NCBI GenBank assembly: GCA_028867395.1
Contig: JAGWGO010000033.1
Location: 1-10,420 of the forward strand
DNA length: 10,420 nucleotides
Direction: 5' to 3'
DNA from: Nitrososphaerota archaeon
GTDB lineage: Archaea > Thermoproteota > Nitrososphaeria > Nitrososphaerales > Nitrosopumilaceae
The translations under genes were made by a program, and so were the position numbers. The notes under the pieces were generated by a model. The model was not told where the DNA came from. It made no database searches and saw only the letters and a list, made by a program, of their open reading frames with translations. Below are positions 1 through 6,006 of the stretch, piece by piece. Within the stretch, counting starts at the first letter, position 1; each line of letters opens with the position of its first letter.

Positions 1-12
1 CGAGAACCACAA

Positions 13-642
13 ATGCATCGTATTTCAAAGCAATCCCTAGAACTGTATGAAGATTATTATTATTTTGACTATGCCATAGAACATCTCAAACATAAAAAAT
101 ACCGTGATATCTATGAACACTGGAAAAAAGCAGATGAAATAATAGAGGAATTCAACAAGACCACAAAATTTGCAGATAAATTAGCAGAAACTATAAAAAC
201 AAAAATCAGCATTGAATTTCCGGAATTTACAACAAAAAAGAATATTGAAGATTTTGATGGTAATTTTTATGATTTGGGGTTGATTTTTGATTTCATATCA
301 GATGTCATGAAAAATGAAAAACCTGATGATTACATAAATTTCCTGAAGATCGGCAGATCAAATGATGGAATCTATAGCATTTGTACAAAGCGTCTCAAAT
401 TTTATGGACAGCTTACTAGCAAGGATGAAAATAAAATTGACTTGGACAGGTACAAGCAGGTCATAAAATCAATTATTCAGGATACAGGCGTGCAAAAATC
501 ACTAGAATCAGACACTAAAAAACGACATGATTTGATATCTGAACAGCAAAAATTCTCTATGGGGTTGGAAGGTCTGATCAAAAAGCTTAAAGCTGGAAGT
601 CTGATCGAGGGTAAATGTGAGGGATGCTCTACTTTTTCCTGA
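13..642 (+). CDS. Hypothetical protein, possibly 5'-partial
   Basis: I do not recognise this 209-residue protein. It is highly charged and rich in Lys, Asp, Glu, Ile and aromatic residues, with no membrane segment or signal peptide, so it is probably cytoplasmic and largely helical. The C-terminus carries a short Cys pair (GKCEGC, about residues 202-207) that could bind metal or form a disulfide. The four codons before the first ATG are open to the window edge, so the true start may lie further left. Its last 14 bases overlap the convergent RHH gene. Base composition is AT-rich like the neighbouring transposase. It may be cargo of the mobile element, because no left end is seen between it and the transposase, or a host gene whose tail was altered by insertion. 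Confidence 0.6.
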   Translation: MHRISKQSLELYEDYYYFDYAIEHLKHKKYRDIYEHWKKADEIIEEFNKTTKFADKLAETIKTKISIEFPEFTTKKNIEDFDGNFYDLGLIFDFISDVMKNEKPDDYINFLKIGRSNDGIYSICTKRLKFYGQLTSKDENKIDLDRYKQVIKSIIQDTGVQKSLESDTKKRHDLISEQQKFSMGLEGLIKKLKAGSLIEGKCEGCSTFS

Positions 643-766
643 GATATTCACTAAGGATTACTCGTATTACTTCAGGTACAGTCTCTAACATTCTTTCCTT
701 TCGTTCCTTCTCTAACGCCCGTTCCATTTCCTCGGGTATTGAAACCATGAATCGCTTCATTGCCAT
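629..766 (-). CDS. Small ribbon-helix-helix (CopG/Arc-type) regulator
   Basis: The 45-residue product has the plan of a CopG/Arc ribbon-helix-helix protein: a short beta strand (KRFMVSIPEE, residues 4-13) followed by two helices rich in Glu, Arg and Leu ending at LSEYLRKK. Such proteins act as dimers, inserting a beta ribbon in the DNA major groove, and often repress their own promoter. The frame is open further upstream but those residues (hydrophobic, Ile-rich) do not fit the fold. The start at 766 is supported by an AATAAATAT box at 789-797, about 27 bases upstream, as expected for a leaderless archaeal mRNA; a second ATG at 760 is possible. It is divergent from the transposase, so it probably regulates transposition. 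The transposase-strand reading of this stretch is a shadow. Confidence 0.75.
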   Translation of the reverse strand: MAMKRFMVSIPEEMERALEKERKERMLETVPEVIRVILSEYLRKK

Positions 767-770
767 GTAC

Positions 771-830
771 TTATTGATACCAATAGATATATTTATTAAT
801 ATCGCTATGTATAGAATCAATAGATATCTA
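771..830. promoter_or_regulatory. Divergent promoter with repeated CAATAGATAT sites
   Basis: The AT-rich gap between the RHH gene and the transposase holds the TATA element of the RHH gene (789-797) and two exact copies of CAATAGATAT at 781-790 and 818-827, 37 bases apart. An inverted TATTG lies at 772-776. Repeated short half-sites are typical of RHH operators, so these are candidate binding sites by which the RHH protein could control both directions. The operator role is inferred. Confidence 0.5.
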
Positions 831-1970
831 ATGAAACAAGACACAAACCCAAGACAGGAAAAAGGAAAAGAGATTGCTCTTAATCCAAATGTTCAGATTC
901 TCCGACTAAATGACCATCTCTACAAGGTCAAGTCACAGACAACAAAGCGAGAGTATGATGTCATATCTACAGAGAACGGATGGATTTGTACCTGTCCAGA
1001 CCATACATACAGAAAGATTTGTTGCAAGCACATCCATGCAGTAGAATTTAGTATCAAGATTAGAAATGAAGTAAGAAAGAGAAATGAGGTAATTATCCAA
1101 GAGGTAGCTTGTGACAAGTGCCCGAGATGCCAATCAAATAATATTGTAAAGCATGGAATACGACATAATGACAGCTATGATATTCAAAGATACTACTGCA
1201 ATGACTGCAAGAAATGGTTTAGCTTTAACATCGGATTCGAGAAGATGCGAGCAACACCACAAGCTATCACATCAGCAATGCAACTATACTTCACGGGAGA
1301 ATCGTTAAGAAGTGTTCAGAAATTCCTCAGATTGCAAGGTGTTAATGTATCACACCAAGCTATCTACAAATGGATTAAGAAATATACAAAACTAATGGAG
1401 AATTATCTATCAAAGATAACTCCACAAGTAGGCGATACATGGCGAGCCGATGAAGTATGGGTAAAAGTCAAAGGCGACATGAAATATCTATTCGCATTGA
1501 TGGACGATGAAACACGATTCTGGATAGCAAAGGAAGTTGCAAATTCTAAGGAAAAACACGATGCAAGCTCACTATTCAGGCAAGCTAAGGAAGCAACAGG
1601 AACTAGACCAAAAGTGATAATCACAGACGGTCTAAGATCCTATGCAGATGCATATAACAAGGAATTTTTCACACAGAAAGGTCAAAGGACAGTCCACATA
1701 AAGCAAATTAGATTGCAAGGACAGAGAAATAACAACAAAATGGAAAGGCTAAACGGGGAATTTAGGGATAGAGAGAAGGTAGTTAGAGGACTCAAAAAAG
1801 ACGACTCTCCATTAATTGATGGCTATCAGATTTACCACAATTACATAAGACCACACATGAGTTTAGACGGCAAGACTCCAAGCGAAGTCTGTGGTATTAA
1901 GATAGAAGGCGATAACAAGTGGCTTACTATAATTCAGAACGCAAAGAGGAACAAACAGTATGTCCAATAA
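831..1970 (+). CDS. SWIM/zinc-ribbon DDE transposase, IS6-like
   Basis: This protein (379 residues from the ATG at 831) carries out cut or copy transfer of a mobile element. Domains in order: SWIM zinc finger CxC...CxH (C53, C55, C65, H67); a second zinc ribbon (C97-x2-C100 and C123-x2-C126); a helix-turn-helix region about 141-182; then an RNase H-like DDE domain with candidate catalytic residues D207 (ADEVW), D266 (ITDGL) and E305 (KMERLNGEF). The spacing and the sequence around these residues resemble the IS6/IS240-type DDE domain found in archaeal elements. An upstream in-frame ATG at 807 is an alternative start; the longer open frame back to 624 is antisense to the RHH gene and probably not translated. 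All catalytic residues and zinc ligands are present, so the enzyme may be active. It overlaps the next gene by 11 bases. Confidence 0.85.
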   Translation: MKQDTNPRQEKGKEIALNPNVQILRLNDHLYKVKSQTTKREYDVISTENGWICTCPDHTYRKICCKHIHAVEFSIKIRNEVRKRNEVIIQEVACDKCPRCQSNNIVKHGIRHNDSYDIQRYYCNDCKKWFSFNIGFEKMRATPQAITSAMQLYFTGESLRSVQKFLRLQGVNVSHQAIYKWIKKYTKLMENYLSKITPQVGDTWRADEVWVKVKGDMKYLFALMDDETRFWIAKEVANSKEKHDASSLFRQAKEATGTRPKVIITDGLRSYADAYNKEFFTQKGQRTVHIKQIRLQGQRNNNKMERLNGEFRDREKVVRGLKKDDSPLIDGYQIYHNYIRPHMSLDGKTPSEVCGIKIEGDNKWLTIIQNAKRNKQYVQ

Positions 1971-2307
1971 GTTTGAATTTCTTGGAAGGGTAATGTTTCA
2001 CTATGCCAAGAAGTTTGAGGATATGAAATCAGATGAAGAGATTAAGACTAATAATTTTATCAAAAAGGATCTTGACGATAATGCAGAAAAGGCAACAGAA
2101 TTAGCAAGGCAGTTACTTCAAATTCAAACCAATAACACGATCACTGACAATAATGCTTTCATAAAATCAGCAGTAAAGGTGTACCTAAATGACCTAAAGA
2201 ATTCAAAGGATGCACTAATCGAGAAGCTAAAAGAGAATCAAATGAGTGATTATTACCTTAACAACTTAAACGATGAAATCAAGCAAGCTGAGGGATGGTT
2301 AGAATGA
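1960..2307 (+). CDS. Transposon-associated small helical protein
   Basis: This 115-residue protein of unknown function starts 11 bases inside the end of the transposase gene, so the two are probably co-translated. It is rich in Lys, Asp, Glu and Asn, lacks Cys and membrane segments, and appears mostly alpha-helical, with a possible coiled-coil stretch in the second half (LNDLKNSKDALIEKLKENQ). The 3' end runs straight into the repeats of the element's right end. The overlap and position suggest an accessory protein of transposition or its regulation, but no family is recognised. Confidence 0.6.
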   Translation: MSNKFEFLGRVMFHYAKKFEDMKSDEEIKTNNFIKKDLDDNAEKATELARQLLQIQTNNTITDNNAFIKSAVKVYLNDLKNSKDALIEKLKENQMSDYYLNNLNDEIKQAEGWLE

Positions 2308-2354
2308 GCCGATGGTTGACAGGTAAAAAGGTGAGCCAGTAAGTTGACAGAACC
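2305..2354 (+). repeat. Iterated subterminal repeats at right transposon end
   Basis: Two copies of a composite motif lie in tandem: TGAGCC (2305-2310), 4 bases, GTTGACAG (2315-2322); and TGAGCC (2332-2337), 5 bases, GTTGACAG (2343-2350), followed by AACC. The second copy forms the putative terminus. Such iteration is expected of transposase binding sites. Confidence 0.55.
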
Positions 2355-2378
2355 CTAATTTTAGTTCTGCTAATTTTT

Positions 2379-2397
2379 ATGCCAGTTTTCTTGGCAT
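2379..2397. terminator. Hairpin between convergent genes
   Basis: ATGCCA (2379-2384) and TGGCAT (2392-2397) can form a 6-bp stem with a 7-base loop just after the aldo/keto reductase stop codon, next to a T5 run on the plus strand (2374-2378). It lies between convergent transcription units. A terminator role is plausible but weak. Confidence 0.3.
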
Positions 2398-3414
2398 TTA
2401 GCGGTATTCATCTCCACAATCCCCTATTCTGGCATAGAGATCCTGTGATCTAGATGTCACAGATTTTATGGCTTCTTGGTCTTCTTTGTCAAGATGCAAT
2501 CCAAAAACACGCATGTTGTCAGATTTATGCTCTGAAATTCCTAACCGCACTCCAATTATTACGCCTGCAACTGCAGGTTTTCCCAAGATATACGCGGTAG
2601 CAACATTAGCAATGCTCACATTGTGTTTTTTTGCAATTCCATCTAGTACCGCGAGTAGATCTTGGAACAAGTTCCATCCTCCCCAGACATCAATCATTTG
2701 CTTGTATTTTTGTAGACTCAAGGTATCCAGTTGCGACCTTGTTGGTTCTGGCTTTGCCAGATATCTTTCTGATAAAAAGCCTCCCAAAAGAGTACCATAA
2801 GTCAATAGCTTTAGTCCTTGCCTTTGGCAAAATGGAACCATCTTGATTTCAGGTCTTGTATCCACGATTGAATATTGTACCTGATTTGAGATTAGCTCAA
2901 ACCCATTTCCCACCATAATCTTGATTCTCTCGGTATCAAAATTTGTCAGTGCAATATGCCTTATCTTTCCTTCATCACGAATTTTTGATAGATGATATAG
3001 TGCGTCAAGATAGCTTGTGTCATTGTAATCCCACCAATGAAATTGTACGACATCGATTGTCTTTACGTTCATTCTTCTAATTGACTTGTTGATATAATGT
3101 TCTACAATAGTTCTAGTCATAGGCCCTGTGTTTGGAACGAATTTTGTTAATGCACAAACATTAGCAAGTTCAGATTCTCCTTTGGTCTTTGCAAGTCTTT
3201 TTCTAAATTCACCAAAATATTCTTCGGCCGGTCCATAAATATCGGCCATATCCCATGTTGTAAAACCAGCCTCATGATAAGCGAGCATTTCACTAATTGC
3301 ATCTTCGTGATTTATCTGGCCATGTCCTCCTCCAGTCTGCCACATACCATTGAGGATTCTACAGATCCGTAAGTCAGGAGCCAATTGCGATTCGTGAAGG
3401 TTTTCATTTGTCAT
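2398..3414 (-). CDS. Aldo/keto reductase family oxidoreductase
   Basis: A 338-residue TIM-barrel oxidoreductase expected to reduce aldehydes or ketones with NADPH in the cytoplasm. The catalytic tetrad of the family is visible: D55 and Y60 in WDMADIY, K91 in LTKF and H126 in QFHWWD. The C-terminal cofactor region (GVIIGVR, followed later by DNMRVF) also fits. The ATG at 3414 follows AGGT about 9 bases upstream. It is the last gene of a minus-strand operon after the alcohol dehydrogenase and the 86-residue protein, with a 28-base gap. Two different carbonyl/alcohol reductases together suggest aldehyde detoxification or redox balancing; the substrate cannot be told from sequence. Confidence 0.9.
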   Translation of the reverse strand: MTNENLHESQLAPDLRICRILNGMWQTGGGHGQINHEDAISEMLAYHEAGFTTWDMADIYGPAEEYFGEFRKRLAKTKGESELANVCALTKFVPNTGPMTRTIVEHYINKSIRRMNVKTIDVVQFHWWDYNDTSYLDALYHLSKIRDEGKIRHIALTNFDTERIKIMVGNGFELISNQVQYSIVDTRPEIKMVPFCQRQGLKLLTYGTLLGGFLSERYLAKPEPTRSQLDTLSLQKYKQMIDVWGGWNLFQDLLAVLDGIAKKHNVSIANVATAYILGKPAVAGVIIGVRLGISEHKSDNMRVFGLHLDKEDQEAIKSVTSRSQDLYARIGDCGDEYR

Positions 3415-3442
3415 AAGTTCTACCTGAATTTTTCAATCCGAA

Positions 3443-3703
3443 TCAAATATAGTCCTTTTTTGATACAAGTCCATTGACATTCCTTACAATTCTGCGAAAT
3501 GTTGGGTTTGTATCCTTGCCTTGGATCTCAAGTGTTCCATCCTTGTAATAGTAAACCGAAATTTTACCGTCAATTGATACTATTTCAAATGAATCCAACA
3601 TGGAATCGTGATATGATGGATATTGTGATAAAATAAAATCTTTAGTCAGTGATCTTTTTATTGAATAGTATAGGTCAGGAAGCAGTTTTTTGTAGTTTAC
3701 CAA
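3443..3703 (-). CDS. Small hypothetical protein with TTG start
   Basis: An 86-residue protein located between two oxidoreductase genes. It starts with TTG only 2 bases after the alcohol dehydrogenase stop codon; the frame upstream has no ATG, GTG or TTG before a stop, and the next ATG is codon 35, so TTG is the best start and translation is probably coupled. The C-terminal half contains a strand-rich motif, YYYKDGTLEIQGKDTNP, then a basic helix. Similar DGTL-x-IQG strands occur in small alpha/beta domains of the TBP-like type seen in some nucleases and toxins, but I cannot assign a family. No membrane segment or metal motif. Confidence 0.65.
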   Translation of the reverse strand: MVNYKKLLPDLYYSIKRSLTKDFILSQYPSYHDSMLDSFEIVSIDGKISVYYYKDGTLEIQGKDTNPTFRRIVRNVNGLVSKKDYI

Positions 3704-3705
3704 AG

Positions 3706-4749
3706 CTAGAGTGACTTGATATCAATCACAAATCTATATCTTACATCGCTCTTTAGAATTCTCTTATAAGCATCATTTACCTTTTGGATTGGTATGATTT
3801 CGATATCGCATGCAACGTTATGTTTGCTACAAAAATCGAGCATTTCCTGAGTCTCTTTTATTCCTCCAATTAGTGAACCGGCAAGTGTTCTCCTAGCACC
3901 GGCAAGCAAGAAGGGGCCCACTGAGGCTTCTGTCTCTGGCATACCAACTAGGATCATGGCTCCATCAAGTGTTAGTAAATCTAGATATGCATTGAGGTCA
4001 ATGCCGGACGATACTGTATTAATTATCAAGTCAAAGTATCCCTTTAGTTTATCAAACGTTTCAGGATCTAATGTGGCAAAGAACTTGTCGGCTCCAAGTT
4101 TTTTTGCATCGTCTTGTTTTGCAAGCGAGTGTGATAGGACAGTAACTTCAGATCCAAGTGCGTGTGCAATCTTGACCCCAATGTGTCCAAGACCGCCTAG
4201 TCCTACTATGCCTACCTTCTTTCCTAGTCCAGCCTTCCAGTGTACTAGAGGAGAGTAGAGTGTAACGCCTGCACAGAGAAGTGGTGCAGCATGGTCAAGT
4301 GGAATATTTTCTGGCATGTGAAGAACATAGTTTTCATCAACCACTATCTTGTTCGAGTACCCTCCCTGGGTTGTGGTCTTGCCATCTCTTTCAACTCCAT
4401 TGTAAGTTGTAACCATTCCTTCTTTGCAATATTGTTCCAATCCCCTTCTGCACGGATCACACTTACGACATGAATCAACAAAGCATCCAACTCCCACCTT
4501 GTCACCAACTTTGTAGCGAGTTACCTTTGATCCCACGTGAGATACAATGCCTGCAATCTCGTGTCCTGGAACCATAGGATAGGTAGAGCCGCCCCATCCA
4601 TTAGTTACCTGATGTATATCGGTGTGGCAAATGCCACAGTATTTGATATCTATTACAACATCATGGTCATTAGGATCGCGTCTTTGAAAAGAATAAGGAG
4701 CTAGAGGTGTCGTAGCATTTTGCGCTGCATATCCTTTCACCTGGATCAT
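3706..4749 (-). CDS. Zinc-dependent alcohol dehydrogenase, CAD/YahK-like
   Basis: A 347-residue medium-chain dehydrogenase/reductase of the cinnamyl-alcohol-dehydrogenase-like group; it interconverts aldehydes and alcohols with NAD(P)H. Catalytic zinc ligands are C38 (CGICHTD), H63 (GHEIAG, with E64) and C159; the structural zinc site is C94, C97, C100 and C108. The Rossmann motif GLGGLG lies at 183-188. The region after the second strand (LSHSLAK) lacks the acidic residue typical of NAD specificity, which favours NADP, as in YahK-type aldehyde reductases. Length is normal for the family. GGAG about 8 bases before the ATG supports the start. It is the first gene of the operon with the 86-residue protein and the aldo/keto reductase. 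Confidence 0.92.
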   Translation of the reverse strand: MIQVKGYAAQNATTPLAPYSFQRRDPNDHDVVIDIKYCGICHTDIHQVTNGWGGSTYPMVPGHEIAGIVSHVGSKVTRYKVGDKVGVGCFVDSCRKCDPCRRGLEQYCKEGMVTTYNGVERDGKTTTQGGYSNKIVVDENYVLHMPENIPLDHAAPLLCAGVTLYSPLVHWKAGLGKKVGIVGLGGLGHIGVKIAHALGSEVTVLSHSLAKQDDAKKLGADKFFATLDPETFDKLKGYFDLIINTVSSGIDLNAYLDLLTLDGAMILVGMPETEASVGPFLLAGARRTLAGSLIGGIKETQEMLDFCSKHNVACDIEIIPIQKVNDAYKRILKSDVRYRFVIDIKSL

Positions 4750-4756
4750 TTTCTTT

Positions 4757-4790
4757 CTCCTACTTTTTCTGTATAGTTAATTTGCATATT
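4757..4790 (-). promoter_or_regulatory. Likely promoter and ribosome site of the ADH operon
   Basis: On the minus strand an AT-rich stretch with TTAACTATA precedes a purine-rich GTAGGAG and the ADH start codon. It is the only sensible promoter region for the three-gene operon; the exact TATA element is uncertain. The remaining sequence up to 4907 is AT-rich and shows no gene. Confidence 0.35.
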
Positions 4791-4907
4791 GTCTTTTAAT
4801 TTCATTTCTTGTGTTGCCACTCCTTATGGCATTATTGAAAATAACAATCTATTATTTAAAATCAATTCCAAAGTCTTTTTTAATATCAGATAATCAAAGC
4901 TAAAAAT

Positions 4908-5131
4908 TTATCTGGTAGAAAGTGTCACGACAGAATTTATAGTATAAATTTTTTGTATTTTTGATGATATCACATTTTTGATATCACTTTCCGAGTCTGC
5001 TTCTAATTTTGCAATCACATCGTATACACCCATGATTTTTTGTATCTCACTTTATCCATTTTAGATAATTCATCGACTACCTTGTCTTCGCTTCCACTCT
5101 AGCAGTTTATGAGAATAAATGACTCTTTCAT
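4908..5131 (-). pseudogene. Decayed Lrp/AsnC-type RAM-domain protein
   Basis: Reading from the ATG at 5131, the translation MKESFILINC is stopped by TAG at codon 11, continues as SGSEDKVVDELSKMDKV, then shifts frame at about 5047-5051 and resumes as EIQKIMGVYDVIAKLEAD and on to a TAA at 4908. If the shift is a 4-base deletion the ancestral product was 75 codons long, exactly the length of the intact paralogue at 5332-5559, and the two align without gaps (ILINC/VLMKC, E(I/V)Q...G.YD(V/L)IAK). The RAM (AsnC ligand-binding) fold is thus recognisable, but two lesions should prevent a full product. A TATA box at 5151-5165 is still in place. The stop and the frameshift could also be assembly errors, though two independent ones are unlikely. 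Confidence 0.8.
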
Positions 5132-5150
5132 GTTTTTATTTGTGCCGATA

Positions 5151-5165
5151 GTATTTTAAAAATAC
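5151..5165 (-). promoter_or_regulatory. Palindromic TATA box before the RAM pseudogene
   Basis: GTATTTT-A-AAAATAC forms a 7-1-7 palindrome centred 27 bases before the pseudogene ATG, the right distance for a leaderless archaeal promoter. Because the TATA element itself is symmetric, it could also serve as an operator. It sits inside the 200-base gap between the pseudogene and its intact paralogue, which otherwise shows nothing. Confidence 0.55.
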
Positions 5166-5331
5166 CACGATTGGTGTCAGAATGATCTTCTATGCTTTGA
5201 AGAATTTGTTATTGGACAAAATTACAATCTTTTTTCTATTGGAATACAGATAGTACGAATTATCTTAGCGAAGAATGTTACTATCTTTTACAGTGAGCAC
5301 GACTTATCTTTGATTACCTCATTATGACTCC

Positions 5332-5559
5332 ATGCCAAGTGCATACGTCCTAATGAAATGTGAGGAAGGTGCAGAAAACAGGATAATCAAAAACTTGACC
5401 AAAACAGACGTGATAAGAGAAGTTCAACCCACAATTGGTCATTATGATTTGATTGCCAAGATTACATCCTCTAGCATCGAAGACATGGATGAAATAATTC
5501 AGCAGATTCACAAGGATGAAAAAATTCATTCCACTAAAGTACTTAGAATGAATGAATAA
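5332..5559 (+). CDS. Stand-alone RAM (AsnC ligand-binding) domain protein
   Basis: A 75-residue protein matching the C-terminal ligand-binding/oligomerisation domain (RAM) of Lrp/AsnC regulators, with no DNA-binding helix-turn-helix. Visible features: first strand AYVLMKCEEG, helix with NRIIKNL, and the typical strand GHYDLIAKI at about 35-43, then a helix and the last strand STKVLRM. Such proteins form dimers and larger rings and bind small molecules, often amino acids, and may pair with full-length Lrp proteins. The length is complete for a single-domain member. Upstream, CTTATCTTT at 5303-5311 is a weak TATA candidate at about -25. A decayed homologue lies on the opposite strand at 4908-5131, indicating an ancient divergent pair. 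Confidence 0.88.
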   Translation: MPSAYVLMKCEEGAENRIIKNLTKTDVIREVQPTIGHYDLIAKITSSSIEDMDEIIQQIHKDEKIHSTKVLRMNE

Positions 5560-5584
5560 CCTCTTGAAAATGCAGATGAGTATC

Positions 5585-5603
5585 TTTTCCTATAATAGGA
5601 AAA
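5585..5603. repeat. Perfect 9-1-9 palindrome
   Basis: TTTTCCTAT-A-ATAGGAAAA is a perfect dyad of 19 bases lying 26 bases after the RAM gene. It could be a terminator hairpin (stem TTTTCC/GGAAAA) or a regulator binding site; its core resembles a TATA element. No ORF of useful length follows on the plus strand. The rest of 5560-5695 shows nothing clear. Confidence 0.55.
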
Positions 5604-5695
5604 TGGGTACGATTAGTGAATTGACTAAAATGAAAAATTATGCAACAATTTACTATTGATTGTGTTCAATTGGGCGTTGGGATGAACGTGCAACC

Positions 5696-5854
5696 TTATG
5701 AGATTTTTCTTATTTTTTCTACAGAGTTCTCTTTGTGAAAATATGACGAGTGCCCTAGCATGATAAAGTGATGTTTGAACTTGGCATCAAGCTGTTCAAT
5801 AGTGTCACCTGATGCTTCAAACTGACACGCTGTACATGTTCCATAGACCTTCAT
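5696..5854 (-). CDS. 52-residue C2H2-like zinc-binding small protein
   Basis: The product is 52 residues. C7-x2-C10 near the N-terminus (YGTCTACQFEA) is followed by a helix and a His group H29, H30, H35, giving a C-x2-C-x18/19-H-x4/5-H pattern like a classical zinc finger; the tail is basic. A TATA box, CTAAATATTC read on the minus strand (5875-5884), lies about 26 bases before the ATG, which supports a leaderless mRNA and the start chosen. Such tiny zinc-finger proteins are common in archaea and bind nucleic acids or partner proteins; the target here is unknown. It is on the same strand as, and downstream of, the histidine kinase, but has its own promoter. Confidence 0.75.
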   Translation of the reverse strand: MKVYGTCTACQFEASGDTIEQLDAKFKHHFIMLGHSSYFHKENSVEKIRKIS

Positions 5855-5874
5855 TAATGAGCAAATAGATTTCA

Positions 5875-5884
5875 GAATATTTAG
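5875..5884 (-). promoter_or_regulatory. TATA box of the small zinc protein gene
   Basis: GAATATTTAG on the plus strand reads CTAAATATTC on the minus strand, about 26 bases before the ATG at 5854, as expected for a leaderless archaeal promoter. Confidence 0.55.
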
Positions 5885-5910
5885 ATCATTCTATTAATTT
5901 GTACTAGTGC

Positions 5911-6006
5911 CTATGATCTCAATTTTTTCTCAAAGAACCCTATCTTGGCATACTTTGTATCTAGAGGTTGTTCTTTGGCAGCAGGATGGGAGCATAATTT
6001 TTGCAT
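5911..6006 (-). CDS. Candidate 31-residue ORF directly after the kinase
   Basis: The ATG at 6006 follows the kinase stop codon with no gap, so translation could be coupled. The product begins MQKLCSHPAAKEQPLDTKYA and ends GFFEKKLRS, a plausible amino acid mix with codons similar to neighbouring genes. It has one Cys-x-His pair and no recognisable family. It may be a real small protein, or the remnant tail of a lost gene. A second overlapping frame (25 residues, starting at 6010) is also open but looks less protein-like. Confidence 0.3.
   Translation of the reverse strand: MQKLCSHPAAKEQPLDTKYAKIGFFEKKLRS

Larger units (their letters stand above)
629..2354 (+). mobile_element. IS6-like insertion element, left end not found
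   Basis: The element includes at least the RHH regulator, the transposase and the overlapping small protein. The right end is placed at about 2354 because TTGACAGAACC, read on the minus strand as GGTTCTGTCAA, resembles the terminal repeats of the IS6 family. No GGTTCTGT-like sequence is visible between 1 and 830, so the left limit given here is only the outermost linked gene. The true left end may lie before the window or be lost. Confidence 0.45.

Noticed and set aside
624..830. N-terminal extension of the transposase
   Set aside because: The stretch is the complement of the RHH gene, which has a proper fold and promoter; the extension has no recognisable domain.
608..2337. Similarity of GGTAAATGTGAGGG (610-623) to GGTAAAAAGGTGAGCC near the right end
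   Set aside because: It is in direct, not inverted, orientation and imperfect, so it does not define the left transposon end.
261..2381. Direct repeat TAATTTTTATG at 261-271 and 2371-2381 as target duplication
   Set aside because: The motif is AT-rich, lies inside a coding region at the left, and is 16 bases away from the proposed right end.
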